The notes beneath the pieces are model-generated. The model did no database searches and was not told the DNA's origin. It worked only from the letters and a program-made list of their open reading frames with translations. A stretch of DNA of 64,000 nt. Origin: Brugia malayi (Eukaryota > Nematoda > Chromadorea > Rhabditida > Onchocercidae). The stretch covers positions 10,769,721-10,833,720 of the forward strand of contig NW_025062479.1 of the NCBI RefSeq assembly GCF_000002995.4, read 5' to 3'. Below are positions 1 to 20,600 of this stretch, piece by piece; the first letter of the stretch is position 1, and the number at the start of each line of letters is the position of its first letter. The position numbers were made by a program, and so were the translations under genes.

Positions 1-2431
1 TTTTTCTGCTTTTTCATCACGTTTGACTTTCATTGATTCTATTTCTTTTGTTATACCAACAATTAGATCCCTTGTCTGCAAAACAAATAAAATTCAAGAG
101 AAATACTATAAATAAAATCGTTAATTGTTTACGAGCCGTAACAGTAGTGAACTCACTGTAAATATGAATTACTTTTTAACTGATTATTACTCTATCTAAA
201 TTTGGATAAAAGAATTCCCCAATATCTTAATATATACCTCATAGTATTTTTGAAACTCAAATGTTTATTTACGGAACTATGTTTATCAGTACAGAGTAAC
301 AGTTGAGCAAAATAACAAAAGCAACAAAAACAAATAGTACAAAATACTTGAGTAATGTTAGTGTTCAACTCTGTTGACTTTTCATCGAGAGCTTGAAGCT
401 GAAAGGATAGACTTTTCTGGCGTTGCTGTCGTTCCAGAGTGCTGTCCACTTCATTTTGACGCTGTGCCTAAAATTTTGCACGAATTTCAGAAATCCACAG
501 AAATGCATACACAAGACATGCCGCTGATAACGATAATTCTTTGCTTCATCTACTTCAACTAATGGTTCTCAAGTTTCAGGCCATGTCCTAACAACATGTC
601 AAAATTTCTCTCAAATCATTTGTTGGTCTGAACCAAAACGACATCGGCTAAATTATCTTACTTTGATTTCTCGAATTCGTATAGCGTTCAAATCAGCTTT
701 TCTCTGCCGTTCCATCTCCTTTCTAGCTTTCTCTTTTTCTGCCAAAACACGTCTTTCTTCTGCCAGACGAGCTTCTTCGCGTTTCTGCTCACGTTCTAAT
801 TCCGCTTCACGTTCAGCCTGACGTTTCCTTTCAGCTTCCTCCCTTTCTCGTTCTCTCTTTTCTGCCAATTCTCTCTCTTTCTTTTCAAATTCTGCACGAC
901 GACGTTCTTCCTAAAAATCTGGTACAATGATTATCTAATATCAAAAGAACTTAAAAAAGTCACAGATAGCACCAACAAATTTCTAATTACGAATTTAAGT
1001 AAAAACCTCTTCACGTAATGCCTGACGACGTCGATCCAATTCTGCCTGCCCACGATCATAATTATCACGGCGTTTGTCCTCAAATGTTTTCGGTATTTGA
1101 ATTTTTTGTGCAGGAGGTACATTCGGATCAAGTACTGGTGAATCAGAAACGGAACGTGAACAGTGAGCAGCTAACTCAGGTGGAAGAGTTTTTGGAAGCA
1201 AATAACCAGTCTGAAAATTACGCTTCCATTAAAAGCAGAAAAATACAACTAAAATTATTATCTGGACAAGTACTTCAATGTGCTACCTATTGATAAAGTG
1301 TTGAAAAATAGAGAAATAATACCTTAACTGAATCAATCAAATGCATGGCAACACAAAATTCTTCTACGCTAAGCCGTCCATCTTTATTATAATCCGACAA
1401 ATTCCAGATTTCAGCTAAGACAGAATTCGACAGCTGGCTTTGTGCCAAAATATTTCTGAAATAAATACTTCGTACACAAACATTAGAAAAAAAAAAGAAT
1501 AAAATATCATAGAAATATCATTTTTTTTAAAAAATGAAGTTAAATTCTTTAAAAACCAATACACCATAACAACATATGCTATTTGGTATATTTGTCAATA
1601 TTTGTCAAAAGAATACCTTGCATGAACACCACTAAGCGACCCAATTCTGTTTTTGTCAAGCTGATTAAAGTGCTGACAATATTTCAATTTGTTATGATGC
1701 GGTATGGTCCAATCACCTTGTATCTTCCCAGAAGTGATCAAATCTTGTGTAGTTGGTAGAAGTCCGCCAAAGGTCATTACTGGAGTAACCATTGGTGTTT
1801 GCGCCATCAGTGGAGGAAATGATGGAGTTATCACCACTGGAGGCTGTAAAAAATGACTCAGAAAAATGACAGAAAATAATAACTGTATATGGAAGCAGTT
1901 AGAAATTTTTGTTTTATTCTCCAAAAGTTTAACTGTAATCTAGAATTAATCCAAAAAATAAAACAAAAAAATTCACGTAAAAAACCTTTAAGGAGATCGG
2001 AAGAGTTGGTGGTAACGTCGCACCAGCCAATACAGCACGAATCAAATGCATGGCAATCGAAAATTCAATTCGGTCCATCTTGCCATCCTATAAACTTGAC
2101 CCGTCTCGCAAAACGGATTTTTTTTAATATTATTGAGTCCATAAAATGATGAAATTATTGAATCCAAAGAATGATACCGAAACATTGTTCTCGAAACGAT
2201 TATAATAAATTGAATCTACTTTTAGTACTTAAAAAAAAAAAATGCTCTTACCTTACTGTAATCAGCTAAATGCCACACTTGAGCTAGAATTGCTGGTGAA
2301 AGACCAGATTTCATGAATAATGGACGTGCCTGTTCACCGGAAACAAATCCATTTACTGGATTAAGAGACGAGAACTGAATATCATTTTCTCGCATTTCTG
2401 CTTCAGTTATTACCCACGACGTATCACTCAT
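1..2431 (-). CDS. itsn-1: Intersectin, N-terminal part (two EH domains plus coiled coil), incomplete at the left edge
   Basis: Endocytic scaffold that binds NPF-motif proteins through EH domains at clathrin-coated pits. Exons on the minus strand: 2252-2431, 1986-2087, 1617-1843, 1323-1455, 1007-1210, 662-910, 348-467 and 1-75 (continues off the window); phase agrees at every junction. About 430 residues are visible. EH1 is about residues 5-94, with EF-hand loop [13 protein letters not shown] split by the first intron. EH2 is about 139-210, with [11 protein letters not shown] and loop [13 protein letters not shown]; both loops keep the calcium-coordinating acidic residues. A charged Glu/Arg/Lys coiled coil follows from about residue 255, preceded by the intersectin-type motif [13 protein letters not shown]. 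The SH3 domains and any later domains lie outside the window. EPS15 is the main alternative, but the EH spacing and the Arg-rich linker fit intersectin better. The start at 2431 is the first ATG after a strong acceptor at 2435-2436. Confidence 0.9.
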
Positions 2432-2434
2432 TGT

Positions 2435-2448
2435 CTGGAAAAAAAAGG
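2435..2448 (-). promoter_or_regulatory. Probable spliced-leader trans-splice acceptor of the intersectin gene
   Basis: On the minus strand a T-run ends in CCAG with the AG at 2435-2436, only three bases before the ATG at 2429-2431. No coding exon is visible upstream, so this is more likely an SL trans-splice site than a cis acceptor. An untranslated upstream exon remains possible. Confidence 0.5.
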
Positions 2449-3311
2449 CAAATAAAGAGAAAAGGTAAACTAAAACCGAAATTTCAATTTTTTTAAAAAA
2501 TCATTCATTAAAATAATCTATATATCCATATTAAAAAGCAAAAAGAAAAAAAAAAAGCTATCGATTAAAATAATCTGTATGTCCATAACGCATAAAGAAA
2601 ATTATTCATTAAACAGAATGACATTAACCACAAAACAGAAAAAGAAAGAAGAATTTCTGCTTTCATTTGCTTTCTCACAACAATTTAGACTGAATGGAAT
2701 ATTGCACCATTTAAATTAAATAATTCGAAGAGAGAGAAAGAAACAGAGAAAAGAAACAATTCAATTATTCAATAAAATTATACAATATTGCACCGTTTCT
2801 ATTTATGTGTTTTTTTTTTTGAAAATGACTAATAATATCACATTGAAATTTACTTTATTTTTTCGTCGCATAAGCTCTTTTAATAAGTCCATAAGAATTG
2901 CTTAAAATGGAAATCAAAAAAAAGTAAGAAAAAAAGAAAACTAGTAATAAGAATTTTGCCTATCTGGTCATCCTCTCATTTGTCAACTATTCGTAAGCAA
3001 TGACTGTTTACAAACCCTTTTCCTTCTTTTTTTCTTAACTAATTTCAGTTGCTGGCAACTATATGATTACCTTTTCCTCTCTCTTTTTTTTCGTTTCCTT
3101 TCCTCTTTTTTCACTATTTCCGATGACATTTTTTTAACTGAATATATAAATTAAAAAGAAAGTCAGCAAATTGTATTTTCATTCTGAATCACATATACAT
3201 AAATGTTGATCAGACTTTAAATAATTTGCAGTACGAGGAATAATAACAGTAGTAATGATAATATTTTATGCTCATATAATTTTCCTTGAAATTACAATAA
3301 CATAAATATTA

Positions 3312-3413
3312 TATATTGAAAAATAACACAGAAATTATAACAGAAAGAAAAAATTGTAATATAAAAAAATTTTTATATTGAAAAATAACAGATACAGAAA
3401 TTGTGACAGAAAA
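3312..3413. repeat. Two-copy local direct duplication
   Basis: The word TATATTGAAAAATAACA followed by CAGAAATT and GACAGAAA/AACAGAAA occurs at 3312-3346 and again at 3375-3413, about 63 bases apart, with a few substitutions and a 4-base indel. Confidence 0.6.
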
Positions 3414-3442
3414 CGTGCCAACGTATGAAACAGATTGTAATA

Positions 3443-3529
3443 TCACTGTACGTATGCGTCAGTTCCTAACGCTACTGCACGTGTGCGTCACCTCTAACGT
3501 TATTACACAAATGCGTCAATTTCTAACGT
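3443..3529. repeat. Three degenerate copies of a 28-29 bp unit, each with TGCGTCA
   Basis: Copies lie at about 3443-3472, 3473-3500 and 3501-3529. Each has the form TA(C/T)(T/A)(G/C)-ACG-like bases, then TGCGTCA, then a pyrimidine-rich stretch and CTAACG. TGCGTCA is at 3455-3461, 3484-3490 and 3512-3518. The unit is clearly richer in G+C than its surroundings. The reverse complement TGACGCA resembles ATF/CREB-type bZIP sites, so a regulatory role is possible but unproven. Confidence 0.6.
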
Positions 3530-4236
3530 TATTTTCTGTTGTTCCCATATCTTAAAATTGTCCTTTTTCTTTTTTAAATGTCCCCTGTCTTTATTATTTT
3601 ACCTGAAATGATACTATATTTTGGAAGATTTTATAAATTCTCAAATTTTATATTATTAAAATTTTCTTCTGAGAAATATTGAAATAATATGTGTATTAGA
3701 AAGTTACAATTACGATTGGTTATGTCTTCTCCATATATATATATGCTATTTAACATAAAATTTTCTTCTACATAAACATAAAAAATTTGCGACATATATA
3801 TATATATATATACGCAAATAAATACACTTAAAAATTTTTGACAAATATAAGGAGAAAAGAAGGAGAAAAATATTTTAATAAATATTTGATAAATTTTGAT
3901 AATAAAAGATATCTAGTTATTAAGAAGAATGTTAGAAAAAAATTTTTTATTTAATATGAAATATTCCTAAATGATATCATAAATGATTTCTCATTTAATA
4001 GTTTATTAAATGTAACCTAATTATTTTAAAATGATGTAATTTTGTCGATTTCTTTAGTAACGTGGTCGTAACGTCATCAATAAAAGAATTTTTTAAGAAG
4101 TTAAAATTATCGTTGTTAGAGATTACATCAAGCTAAAAGACAATAAAGTAAAATAAAACCATTAATCAATTCAATACAAGAAGATGATTCGTCGGATTTT
4201 TCCCTAGCTTTAACTGGCTCAAAGGTATTTATTGCA

Positions 4237-4272
4237 TGTATATGTATGTATGTATGTATGTGTATGTGTTTG
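4237..4272. repeat. TATG/TG microsatellite
   Basis: Short run of TATG units grading into TGTATGTG. The minus-strand open frame here encodes only low-complexity residues and is not treated as a gene. Confidence 0.7.
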
Positions 4273-5445
4273 TGGGATATATTTTACTCGTAAGGAATGT
4301 CAAAAAGAGGAAAATAGGAGGGAAAGAGAGAAAAAAGGAGAAGAGGAATGGCAAGAATTGGTCGATAAAATGTAGTGAAATGAACGGGTGAGATGCCTTT
4401 AGCGTTTTATTCTGGAGAGCATTCACGATTCGTCATCTTAAAAATGTTAGATACATCAGAAAGTTTAAGCATTTAAAAAAAGAGGGTATACATATGAAAG
4501 TTATAAATTTGAATTACATTCATGTTTAAATTTAAAACAAATAAATAGAAGTAATGTGGTATGATATGATATAATATATAATATAACGATGAGCGGTATT
4601 TCAGTGCATTTTTCGGGATTTTCAGATATGTATATCATTAATTGAGATCAATCAGAGTGGTTTGTTTATTTTTATTTCTCGTTGCAGTGATAATATTCAA
4701 ATTATTTGAGTGTTCATTATTGTATGTAATTAGTTGAAAATGTTGATTTGAAAATTTGGTGAATTTGATACTATATATAACTTTTCACTTTTTTTAGAAT
4801 AATCTGGTAGCTATGTAGGAAGTCTAGGTTTTAATCGATGCGGGTTTGGTTTTTATTTTTAAAGGTTACTATATTTTGCATAAATTATACTTCTACTTTG
4901 TAATTGTTTGAAAGAGTTGTGAAAATTTTTTTGAAAATTTCCTTTGAAAAGTCATTTAACTTCGACTTTGAAGTTGTACAATTTTGTACAGGATGTGAGA
5001 TTTTATTCAAATCTGTGTTGCTTTTATCTGTTGCTAAATGTTGGACAAAAGTTATTTTTCTTGATAAATGATTCTATTTTTTCCGTTTTAAAAACACTTT
5101 GCGTTTTCTAAGACATTTTTGAACTTTAATAAACGTGGTGCGTTTTCTACTACATTACACCTTTCTGTTATCAATCTCAGTAAGTAATTCCTAATTTTTA
5201 GGTAATATTCCTCGGAACTGCAGTGGTTTTTCAAATTGAACTACTACATTTATTCTTCTACTAACAGATTTTTAATCTGATTTATGTTACATCCGTGGTG
5301 TGTTTTGTTGTATCGAATTTTTGATTCAATAAATAGATATCTTTATAATTACTGATTAATTATTTATTAGAAATCTTTTCTGGATTTGTTTTAAACTGAG
5401 TTATGCCGTTTTCCCTTTACATTAAGAACCGAAAAAAGAAAAGCG

Positions 5446-8400
5446 ATGAATCGTAGTTCATGGAGAGACGAATTCGGTCCAATAATGAATACACTTCGCA
5501 TTTTGGTGCGCAGCCAATTAGGATACCAAATGCGGCATCTTGACTTCAAGTAAATTTTTTAAATCTAATTGTGAATGTCTGCATCCAGTTTCACTTAGAC
5601 CATGTATATATGTATTGATATACTTTACTAACGTTCACTTTATTTTGACGGATTTTTGCAGCTGGATGTGCAACAATTCATCAAGCTGTTTATTACTTCT
5701 ATTATTTTGTGAAATTAAACAATTATTTAAAGGGGTTCAAGGTGGTCGCTCGAAAAATTTTGCGATCTTTTTGGACGTGCTCAAACAGTTTCTTCAAGTG
5801 TTAGGGAACTCACGAAACTTACTACACGAGGCATATATCCTGGTTAGTATTAATTTGCTTGATGAAGCAACTGTCTAAAACTTTCCTTCTGTATTGGTCG
5901 TTTCATGACAGTAGCGATGAAAAAGTTTCTGAACTGTAGTTACAGGTACGGCAGGTTACACGGTCTCGGATGCAGGTCTTGATAATTCTTCAAGTCTTAT
6001 ACAAGTTTTTCATGAGGTAAATAATTTCATCCTTCAGAAATTTTGTTTAAAGATTAATCTTAATTGATTAATTACAATGTTGTTACATAGGATGCTAGCA
6101 CTTCGAACAACTCTGACAACAAACCCTGGAAGAACGGTGACAGTGGATTAAGCAAAAAACAAGCTTCCGAAAGTTCTGTATTAGGATTTAACGATATTTC
6201 AAAGTAAGTGTACATTAGTGTTTAATATATAAATCACCCTAATCCAAACGTTTTCGATTACTGAGAATGATTACGAAAATTCAGAGATGTTTATTTTGCA
6301 AATTTTGCCTGGAAACACCATGATATTTCTCAGGAAGGATGCAGATATTGTTTCGTCAATAGTTTCTCCGAAATCGAAGTATTATGAACCGCGTTTACCA
6401 AAGGTTTGACTTCCACATCATCAAGCTAAACAGTTTATCTTACCGATCATACATAACTTAAGACGACATGTGTGTTCAGGGCTATCAGTTGAAAGCTTTG
6501 GAAGTGGAATCCTTAAATACAAAGAATCGGGAACGCAAAGTACCAAGCTCTCGCATAGCAAGATTTGCTCAATTTGGCCAACTTGGAGTGAGTCTCATTA
6601 TGGGTGCAGCTGCAGAAGTCAGCAAGCGGACACTGGGCTTTAGTAAGGTAAATTTGTCGTCAATTTGGAACTTCGATTTTATCTTTTGCTGAAATTAAGA
6701 TTTTGGACGGTGATTGTGTTTTTGAAATAAAATAATTTTAGCCTGCAAATCCATCAGCAGATACCAGTATTACTTCTTCTACCGGAAATCCATTCATGAC
6801 GGAAGCGAATGCTGAGAAGATTGTACGCACTCTGTGTAGAGTGCGTGGTGCTGCCTTAAAGTTGGGTCAAATGCTCAGCATACAAGGTTATTTCTCGTTT
6901 TTTTTTTTCGTTCATTAAAATATGTGGAATCATGAATTATAAATAACTGTCATTGTTTAACTTGTATAGATACCTTCTGTTTGATCAATATGAGTAATTC
7001 AAGTTCAGATTCGGAATTAATTTCACCAACATTACTCAAAATATTTGAACGTGTTCGACACAATGCTGATTTTATGCCATCATGGCAGGTTCACCGTCAG
7101 ATGTGTGATTCGTTTGGTGAAAACTGGCGTGAGAAATTTAGAAGATTTGAGGATGTTCCGTTTGCGGCTGCATCCATCGGACAGGTTGAAGTTATATTAG
7201 GACGAGTTTTAATTTTAATAAAGTTCAGTTTATATTTTTAGTTCAGTTTATTTTTAGTATTTTGTTCATATGGTTTCCATTCTTGAGAGAAGAAACGAAT
7301 AATCTTTTGTTCGGATGTTACAGGTTCACCGAGCTTGGTTACCTAGTGGAGAAAAGGTTGCGCTAAAAATTCAATATCCTGGAGTATCAGCAGGCATTGA
7401 CTCGGATATTGATAATTTAGTAACAATACTGAACTATGGAAACTTCTTTCCGAAGGGCCTTTATCTGGAAAATTTTGCAGCGGTGAATTTATTTGATTTG
7501 ATTAATATGGAATAAATATTTTCATCCAGGAGTAGTATCTGACTTCTAAACCTTTCGTAGTTACTAAGGATATAATTTAGGTAGCAAGAAAAGAATTAAA
7601 ACTGGAATGCGATTACAAACGCGAAGCACGTGCTATAAAAGAATTTCAACGATTGTTAGCTGATGACAAGCATTTTTATGTTCCAAAAGTTTGCAGTTGA
7701 TGTTGCTTTTGGAATTTTTATTCATTGTTTTTTTTTAAAAAAAAAAAAAAAAACTTCTTTATTTTGGAAATATGCTGCATAGTTTTTAATTGGAATGGAG
7801 GAAATTTTCCGTGAAAGGATTTGAATTGGAGAGAAATGGTAATTTCGTCTGATAAAGTTGAGCCTTCTTATACAAACTCATTCTTTTATTGATCTTTCCT
7901 CTGTTGGATTGTTTTATGTGTCACTACGGGATATAGAAAAGAATCTGTTTTTCATTATTAGATATCAGTCATTTATGCTAAATTTCTTTTCTTTAGTGAT
8001 CATCGGATCGCTGAATCAATAATTTTAGGTGATTGATGATCTAACTACAACACATGTGTTGACAACGGAGTACATGGAGGGTGTCCCTGTTGACAAATGT
8101 ATGGATGAGCCACAAGAAGTTCGTAATTACATTGCTTCTAAATTTATCGAACTCTGTCTCCGCGAAATTTTCGTTTGGAGGTTTATGCAGGTAGTCTTTG
8201 TTCATGTTCTCTTTGTGGTATTAAATAATTTGCAACAAGTTGACTACATTTTCAAATTATTGTGGTAATAAGATATCTTTTTACGAAGCAATTTATCTTT
8301 CTAAAAACAGTCGTTTTGTTCGATTAAAAACTTTAAAATCTGTAAATAAATCTTAGACCTGCATCGTGAACTATTTTATTTAGAAAGAAAGTGGTGAATT

Positions 8401-9526
8401 GAATTAGACGACTATAGAAATTTGACTTGTCATTCTCAAGTTATATTTCAATGCATGATTTATGAATGACTCTTCGCATAAGCATGTTAAATTCCTAAAT
8501 ATTTAATAGTATAAATTGAATGCTTATAATTATTTTCATTTATTCGGCATTCACAATTTAAAACTTAGAAAACACAAGTTATTTATTTTCTTTTAGACCG
8601 ATCCAAACTGGTCTAATTTCTATCTCGGCAAGCATCCAACTGCTAATGGTCCAACATTAATTCTTTTGGATTTTGGAGCTTCACGTTCATATCCCAGAAA
8701 GTTTGTTGACCAGTATATGAATATTATTCGTGCTGCTTATGACAATGACAAAAATAAAGTAAACGTTTTCTTAAAACACTGTGTATCTTCTAACCCAAAT
8801 TTTAATCTACAAAATCCTGGTCAAACTTTTGATTAATACATTTGAAATTATTGTTTATGAGCTACTTCATTTGCAGATGCTGGAATATTCGAGGAAGATT
8901 GGTTTCCTATCAGGATATGAATCAAAGGTAACTATACTGTGCAAAATTTGTATATTATTACATTACTGAGAAATCATTGTGAAATGAACATTCCAAAAAT
9001 TTGTGTTTCACGTGTAAAATATTGCTGCAGATAATGGAGAATGCGCATTGTGAATCAATCGGTATTCTGGGTGAGACATTGGCATCTACAACTCCATATG
9101 ATTTTTCGAAACAGGTTTAGACTTTGAAAGTTTTTTCGAAGTATAATCATACATGTCGTTTCATTTTTAAAAGAAAATTATCCGAAATTTAAGACAAATT
9201 AAAATTTACTGAAATGAATTAAATTATTTTTCCCAGTACATTTGGTTGCTAAACTCTCACTATATGTCTTTAAAATATTTGAAAATGTTGTAAAATTTCA
9301 GAATGTAACGAAGAGAATTCACGCATTAATTCCAGTGATGTTAAAACATCGCCTAATATCACCGCCTGATGAAATTTACTCATTACATCGAAAACTTTCT
9401 GGATCCTTTTTATTAGCATCCAAATTAAAAGCAGTTGTTCCCTGCGGTGCTTTATACGAACAGATTTATGAGGAGTACAGATTTTGTGATAGCGCCAGCG
9501 TGAAAGATGTTAACATTGATAAATGA
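5446..9526 (+). CDS. coq-8: COQ8 / ADCK3-type atypical kinase for ubiquinone biosynthesis
   Basis: Mitochondrial UbiB-family ATPase/kinase that supports the coenzyme Q biosynthetic complex. Exons: 5446-5549, 5733-5842, 5946-6016, 6091-6203, 6334-6403, 6480-6647, 6742-6886, 6970-7184, 7324-7482, 7581-7688, 8029-8190, 8597-8758, 8877-8927, 9031-9114 and 9302-9526; all phases agree. The product is 648 residues, close to human COQ8A. Signature motifs: KLGQ in [14 protein letters not shown] (about 252-255), the Ala-rich loop FAAASIGQ (about 325-332), Lys in VALKIQYPG (about 347), TDPNWSNF (about 476-483) and DFGA (about 500-503). All residues expected for the family are present. The N-terminal 200 residues are poorly conserved, and their first exons rest on phase and splice signals. 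The start at 5446 is the first ATG in the frame; an Arg-containing N-terminus would suit mitochondrial import. Confidence 0.93.
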
Positions 9527-16842
<7,316 letters not shown>

Positions 16843-17474
16843 CCATCCATCCATCCATCCATCCATCCATCCATCCATCCATCCATCCATCCATCCATCC
16901 ATCCATCCATCCATCCATCCATCCATCCATCCATCCATCCATCCATCCATCCATCCATCCATCCATCCATCCATCCATCCATCCATCCATCCATCCATCC
17001 ATCCATCCATCCATCCATCCATCCATCCATCCATCCATCCATCCATCCATCCATCCACCATCCATCCCATCCATCCATCCATCCATCCATCCATCCATCC
17101 ATCCATCCATCCATCCCATCCATCCATCCATCCATCCATCCATCCATCCCATCCATCCATCCATCCATCCATCATCCATCCATCCATCCCATCCATCCAT
17201 CCATCCATTCCATCCATCCATCCATCCATCCATCCATCCATCCATCCATCCATCCATCCATCCATCCATCCATCCATCCATCCATCCATCCATCCATCCA
17301 TCCATCCATCCATCCATCCATCCATCCATCCATCCATCCATCCATCCATCCATCCATCCATCCATCCATCCATCCATCCATCCATCCATCCATCCATCCA
17401 TCCATCCATCCATCCATCCATCCATCCATCCATCCATCCATCCATCCATCCATCCATCCATCCATCCATCCATC
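16843..17474. repeat. Large CCAT tetranucleotide array, about 632 bp
   Basis: About 155 units of CCAT, with scattered one-base indels or substitutions clustered between about 17057 and 17215; the flanking blocks are perfect. Open in all frames, it gives artefactual HPSI (plus) and MDGW (minus) frames that should not be called genes. It ends about 135 bases before the putative trans-splice acceptor of the peroxidase gene, so it lies in that gene's upstream region. Confidence 0.98.
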
Positions 17475-17602
17475 TCATATACAGTGCGGCTATCCTCAAG
17501 GATAATAAAATTTAATGTAACGATAAAAAGAAATTAATTTTTATAAAAATTTGTAATTTTGATACATTCGCAAATTTATAATTGCTTAAATTTATATTTA
17601 AT

Positions 17603-17609
17603 CTTTCAG
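17603..17609 (+). promoter_or_regulatory. Probable trans-splice acceptor of the peroxidase gene
   Basis: CTTTCAG ends at 17609, 14 bases before the ATG at 17624. No exon is seen between it and the CCAT array. This matches a nematode SL acceptor, though it could be a cis acceptor after an untranslated exon. Confidence 0.5.
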
Positions 17610-17623
17610 ACATATAAGCTAAA

Positions 17624-20600
17624 ATGATACTATTATTTATTTTATTACTTTTTTTGTTGAATAATATGGTTGACGCAAGTGGTAGTGATATTCACGCGCG
17701 GCAACGCCGTAGCAACATTCCATGTGGTGTCAGTTTTACGCCATGTTCACGTGCAGCACTTGCATTTGGTCTTGTATCAAATACCTTCAGTAAGATTTTT
17801 TTTTCGTTTGATTAATTTTTCAAAATTTTTTGAAGTGAACCAAAACAAACTTTTTTACTTCTTTTTCTTTCTTTTTTTTTTCTAAGTTAATAATTGAACA
17901 TATTATCAAAGCAATAATTCTACATGATAAAAAAAGTGTGAAGAAGGAAAGAATGAAAAAATTATTTGGTATAAATTTTTTTTTTCATTTATTTTATAAT
18001 TATTTTATACGAATATACATTTCGTTACCTATTTTGAAAATTACTGAAATGACCATAATATAAAAATTTTTCAATTAATTAATAAGTGTATATTTTTACT
18101 GTATAATTCCGATTACATTGTTTCATTTACAATATGATACAATAATATTTAATCAATAATCAATATTAATAGCTCTAGGAAAAGAAAAACATTATATTGA
18201 TGTGAAAGTTTGGAACTTATTTATTTTCTTTTTTTTGATTCAAAAATTTTGCAATAAATAAAAAGTTTTTTCCCACAAATTATTTTTTGATCAAATTTTT
18301 ATAGTGAATTCGAATTAAAATTAAAATATGAAGCTAGTTAATTTGAGAATTATCATTTGCTAATTGAAGATGAGGACGAAACACAAACTCAGCGAAATTC
18401 AAACGAGATTAGAGGACGTCACACTGATATCAAAAAATTAATCAGTCATCAAACTATTATCACCGCGATACGAGAAGCAAAGGATGAAATTGATTTGCTT
18501 TTTAATCATACTGAAACAAACATTTTCAAAAATATAAATGGTATAAATTTAGAAAATAAACTAAAACTGTGTTCTCTTTTTTTTTTTGAAATAATTTAAA
18601 ATTTTAGGATGGGTTATTAGTTTTTAATTTATAATTAGAATTTTGAAAATAGTTGCTAGTCCTTTTTTTTACTGAAATACTGAAATTTTTACTGAAATTT
18701 TTTACTGAAATTTACTGAAATATGACATTTCAACCAGGAATATTCCAATAAATTTAATTAATTGATTCAATCATTTGAATTATAAGTTTAAGTTATTTTT
18801 TTAACTTGCATTTTGCAAGTGAGCACTTTAATAATAATAATAATAATAATACGAAATGTTTGATTCAAAAGTTATTGATATAATTTTTGAGATTTAAGTG
18901 AAAATGGAAAAAAAGTAAAAATATTCCTTAAAAAGAAAGGATAGGAAAATGAATAAAAATAGAACTGAATTCAAATTTAAATATTTCAATTTGTATAAGA
19001 AAAAAGTAACGAGATTTGACGAATAAATTATCAATTAAATTTCTATCTTAAATATATAAAAATATTTGTTAAGGAATTTGATAGCAATATATTTTTGTAT
19101 CATCATACAACATACAAGTATCAAAAGTTTATCATTTAACGTTGTGCTTCGTACCAATTATTTAAATATTTAATATTTAATAACATTTTAGGTGTAATTA
19201 ATAATCGAAAAATTATTTCATTTCAAATTATAGCATTTGATGGCGAACCATCAGAGATAACATGGAATGGCATAAATAAAATTGATCATTATTCTAAGAA
19301 ACTTTCCTATTCATCACAAATTTCCATTCTTGCAACTGAAAAACTACAAAAGTATAATTTTTTTTATTAATTTCAAATTTAATATTAGTATTTTTTGATG
19401 CTTGGAAATTTTTATTAATTTAACATTTAAATTAGTAAATCATGTCATGTGATAAGAAATGAAAATTGTTTCATTTAATAATGTTAATGAATGATTTTAT
19501 TATTATAAATTAGTTAACTAATTAATTTGACAACTTTTTTTTAGTGCTGGTCTTACATCGGAGCTAATTCTTTACGATTTACCAATAATGAATCTTCATG
19601 ATACGCTAATTAATAATATATGTCCGGTAAATTTGGCAACCGAATGTTCATCAACCAAATATCGGACATATTCTGGACACTGTAATAATGTTAATCATCC
19701 ATTATGGGGTGCATCATCCGAACCGATGCAGCGTTTACTGAAGCCATTTTACGCTAATAGTAAGTAAATTTTAAATACGAAATAATAACTATATGATAAT
19801 AGTAAATAATTTCATTCATATGAAATTATTTTAATAAAAAGGTATTTTAGTAAATAAAAATTTTTATTTATCTGATAGCTTAGTGTCTTTTTTTGTTGCG
19901 TCATCATCTTATAATTTCTGTAATATTTTTAGTTAGAAAGGAGAAAAAACTATTTTATTTTTTCCTCTTTTTTTTCTTTTGACATTCAACAAAAAAAAAA
20001 ATTATATATGTAAATCCAAAAAAATAATAATAATAATAATAGAAATTTTTATTAATTTAGAAATTTCAAAACCACGAATATCAATTAGCGGTTCATTACT
20101 TCCAAGTGCACGAAAAATATCACATAATCTTATCACTGAACCAACTGATCGACATACCTTATGTTCAATGATGATTGCACAATGGGCAATGTTTATCAAT
20201 GAAGATATCAATCATCCTGGTATCACTACTCTTTATCAAGGTATAATTATTATTTTTTAATAATTCAACGATGAAAAAAAAACAAGGGAAACAAAAGAAA
20301 TGAAAATTTTTCAAAATGAAAAAAATGCAAAAGCGTTTATAAAAAAAAAAAAAAAAAAACATTAAAAAAAATTTTTTTCTTTTTAACAAATATAATAATA
20401 ATAATAACAAGAATAAGTAAAATACAGTTTTAATTATTATTATTCACACATATCAAATTTTATTTTTATATAACTTGAGTAATTCTCGCTTTCTATTCTT
20501 TTTTTTTTTTCATTCATATGTTATATCAATTGGAATAATAAAAAAGTATTTAATTTTATTTGATTTTGTCTTAATTTTCTTTTTTTCTAAAATTCTCATA

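Larger units (their letters stand above)
2449..5445. other. Divergent intergenic region between intersectin and COQ8
   Basis: No convincing coding exon on either strand; open frames here are short and low-complexity. The region holds the 5' flanks of both neighbouring genes. It contains a small direct repeat (about 2504-2534 and 2563-2587), a local duplication (3312-3346 and 3375-3413), a three-copy GC-richer repeat (3443-3529), short TA runs near 3733 and 3796, and a TATG microsatellite near 4237-4270. Confidence 0.7.

Noticed and set aside
5540..5878. Reading the second COQ8 exon in the frame [13 protein letters not shown]
   Set aside because: That frame does not fit the phases of the exons on either side; the shifted frame [13 protein letters not shown] joins both neighbours correctly.
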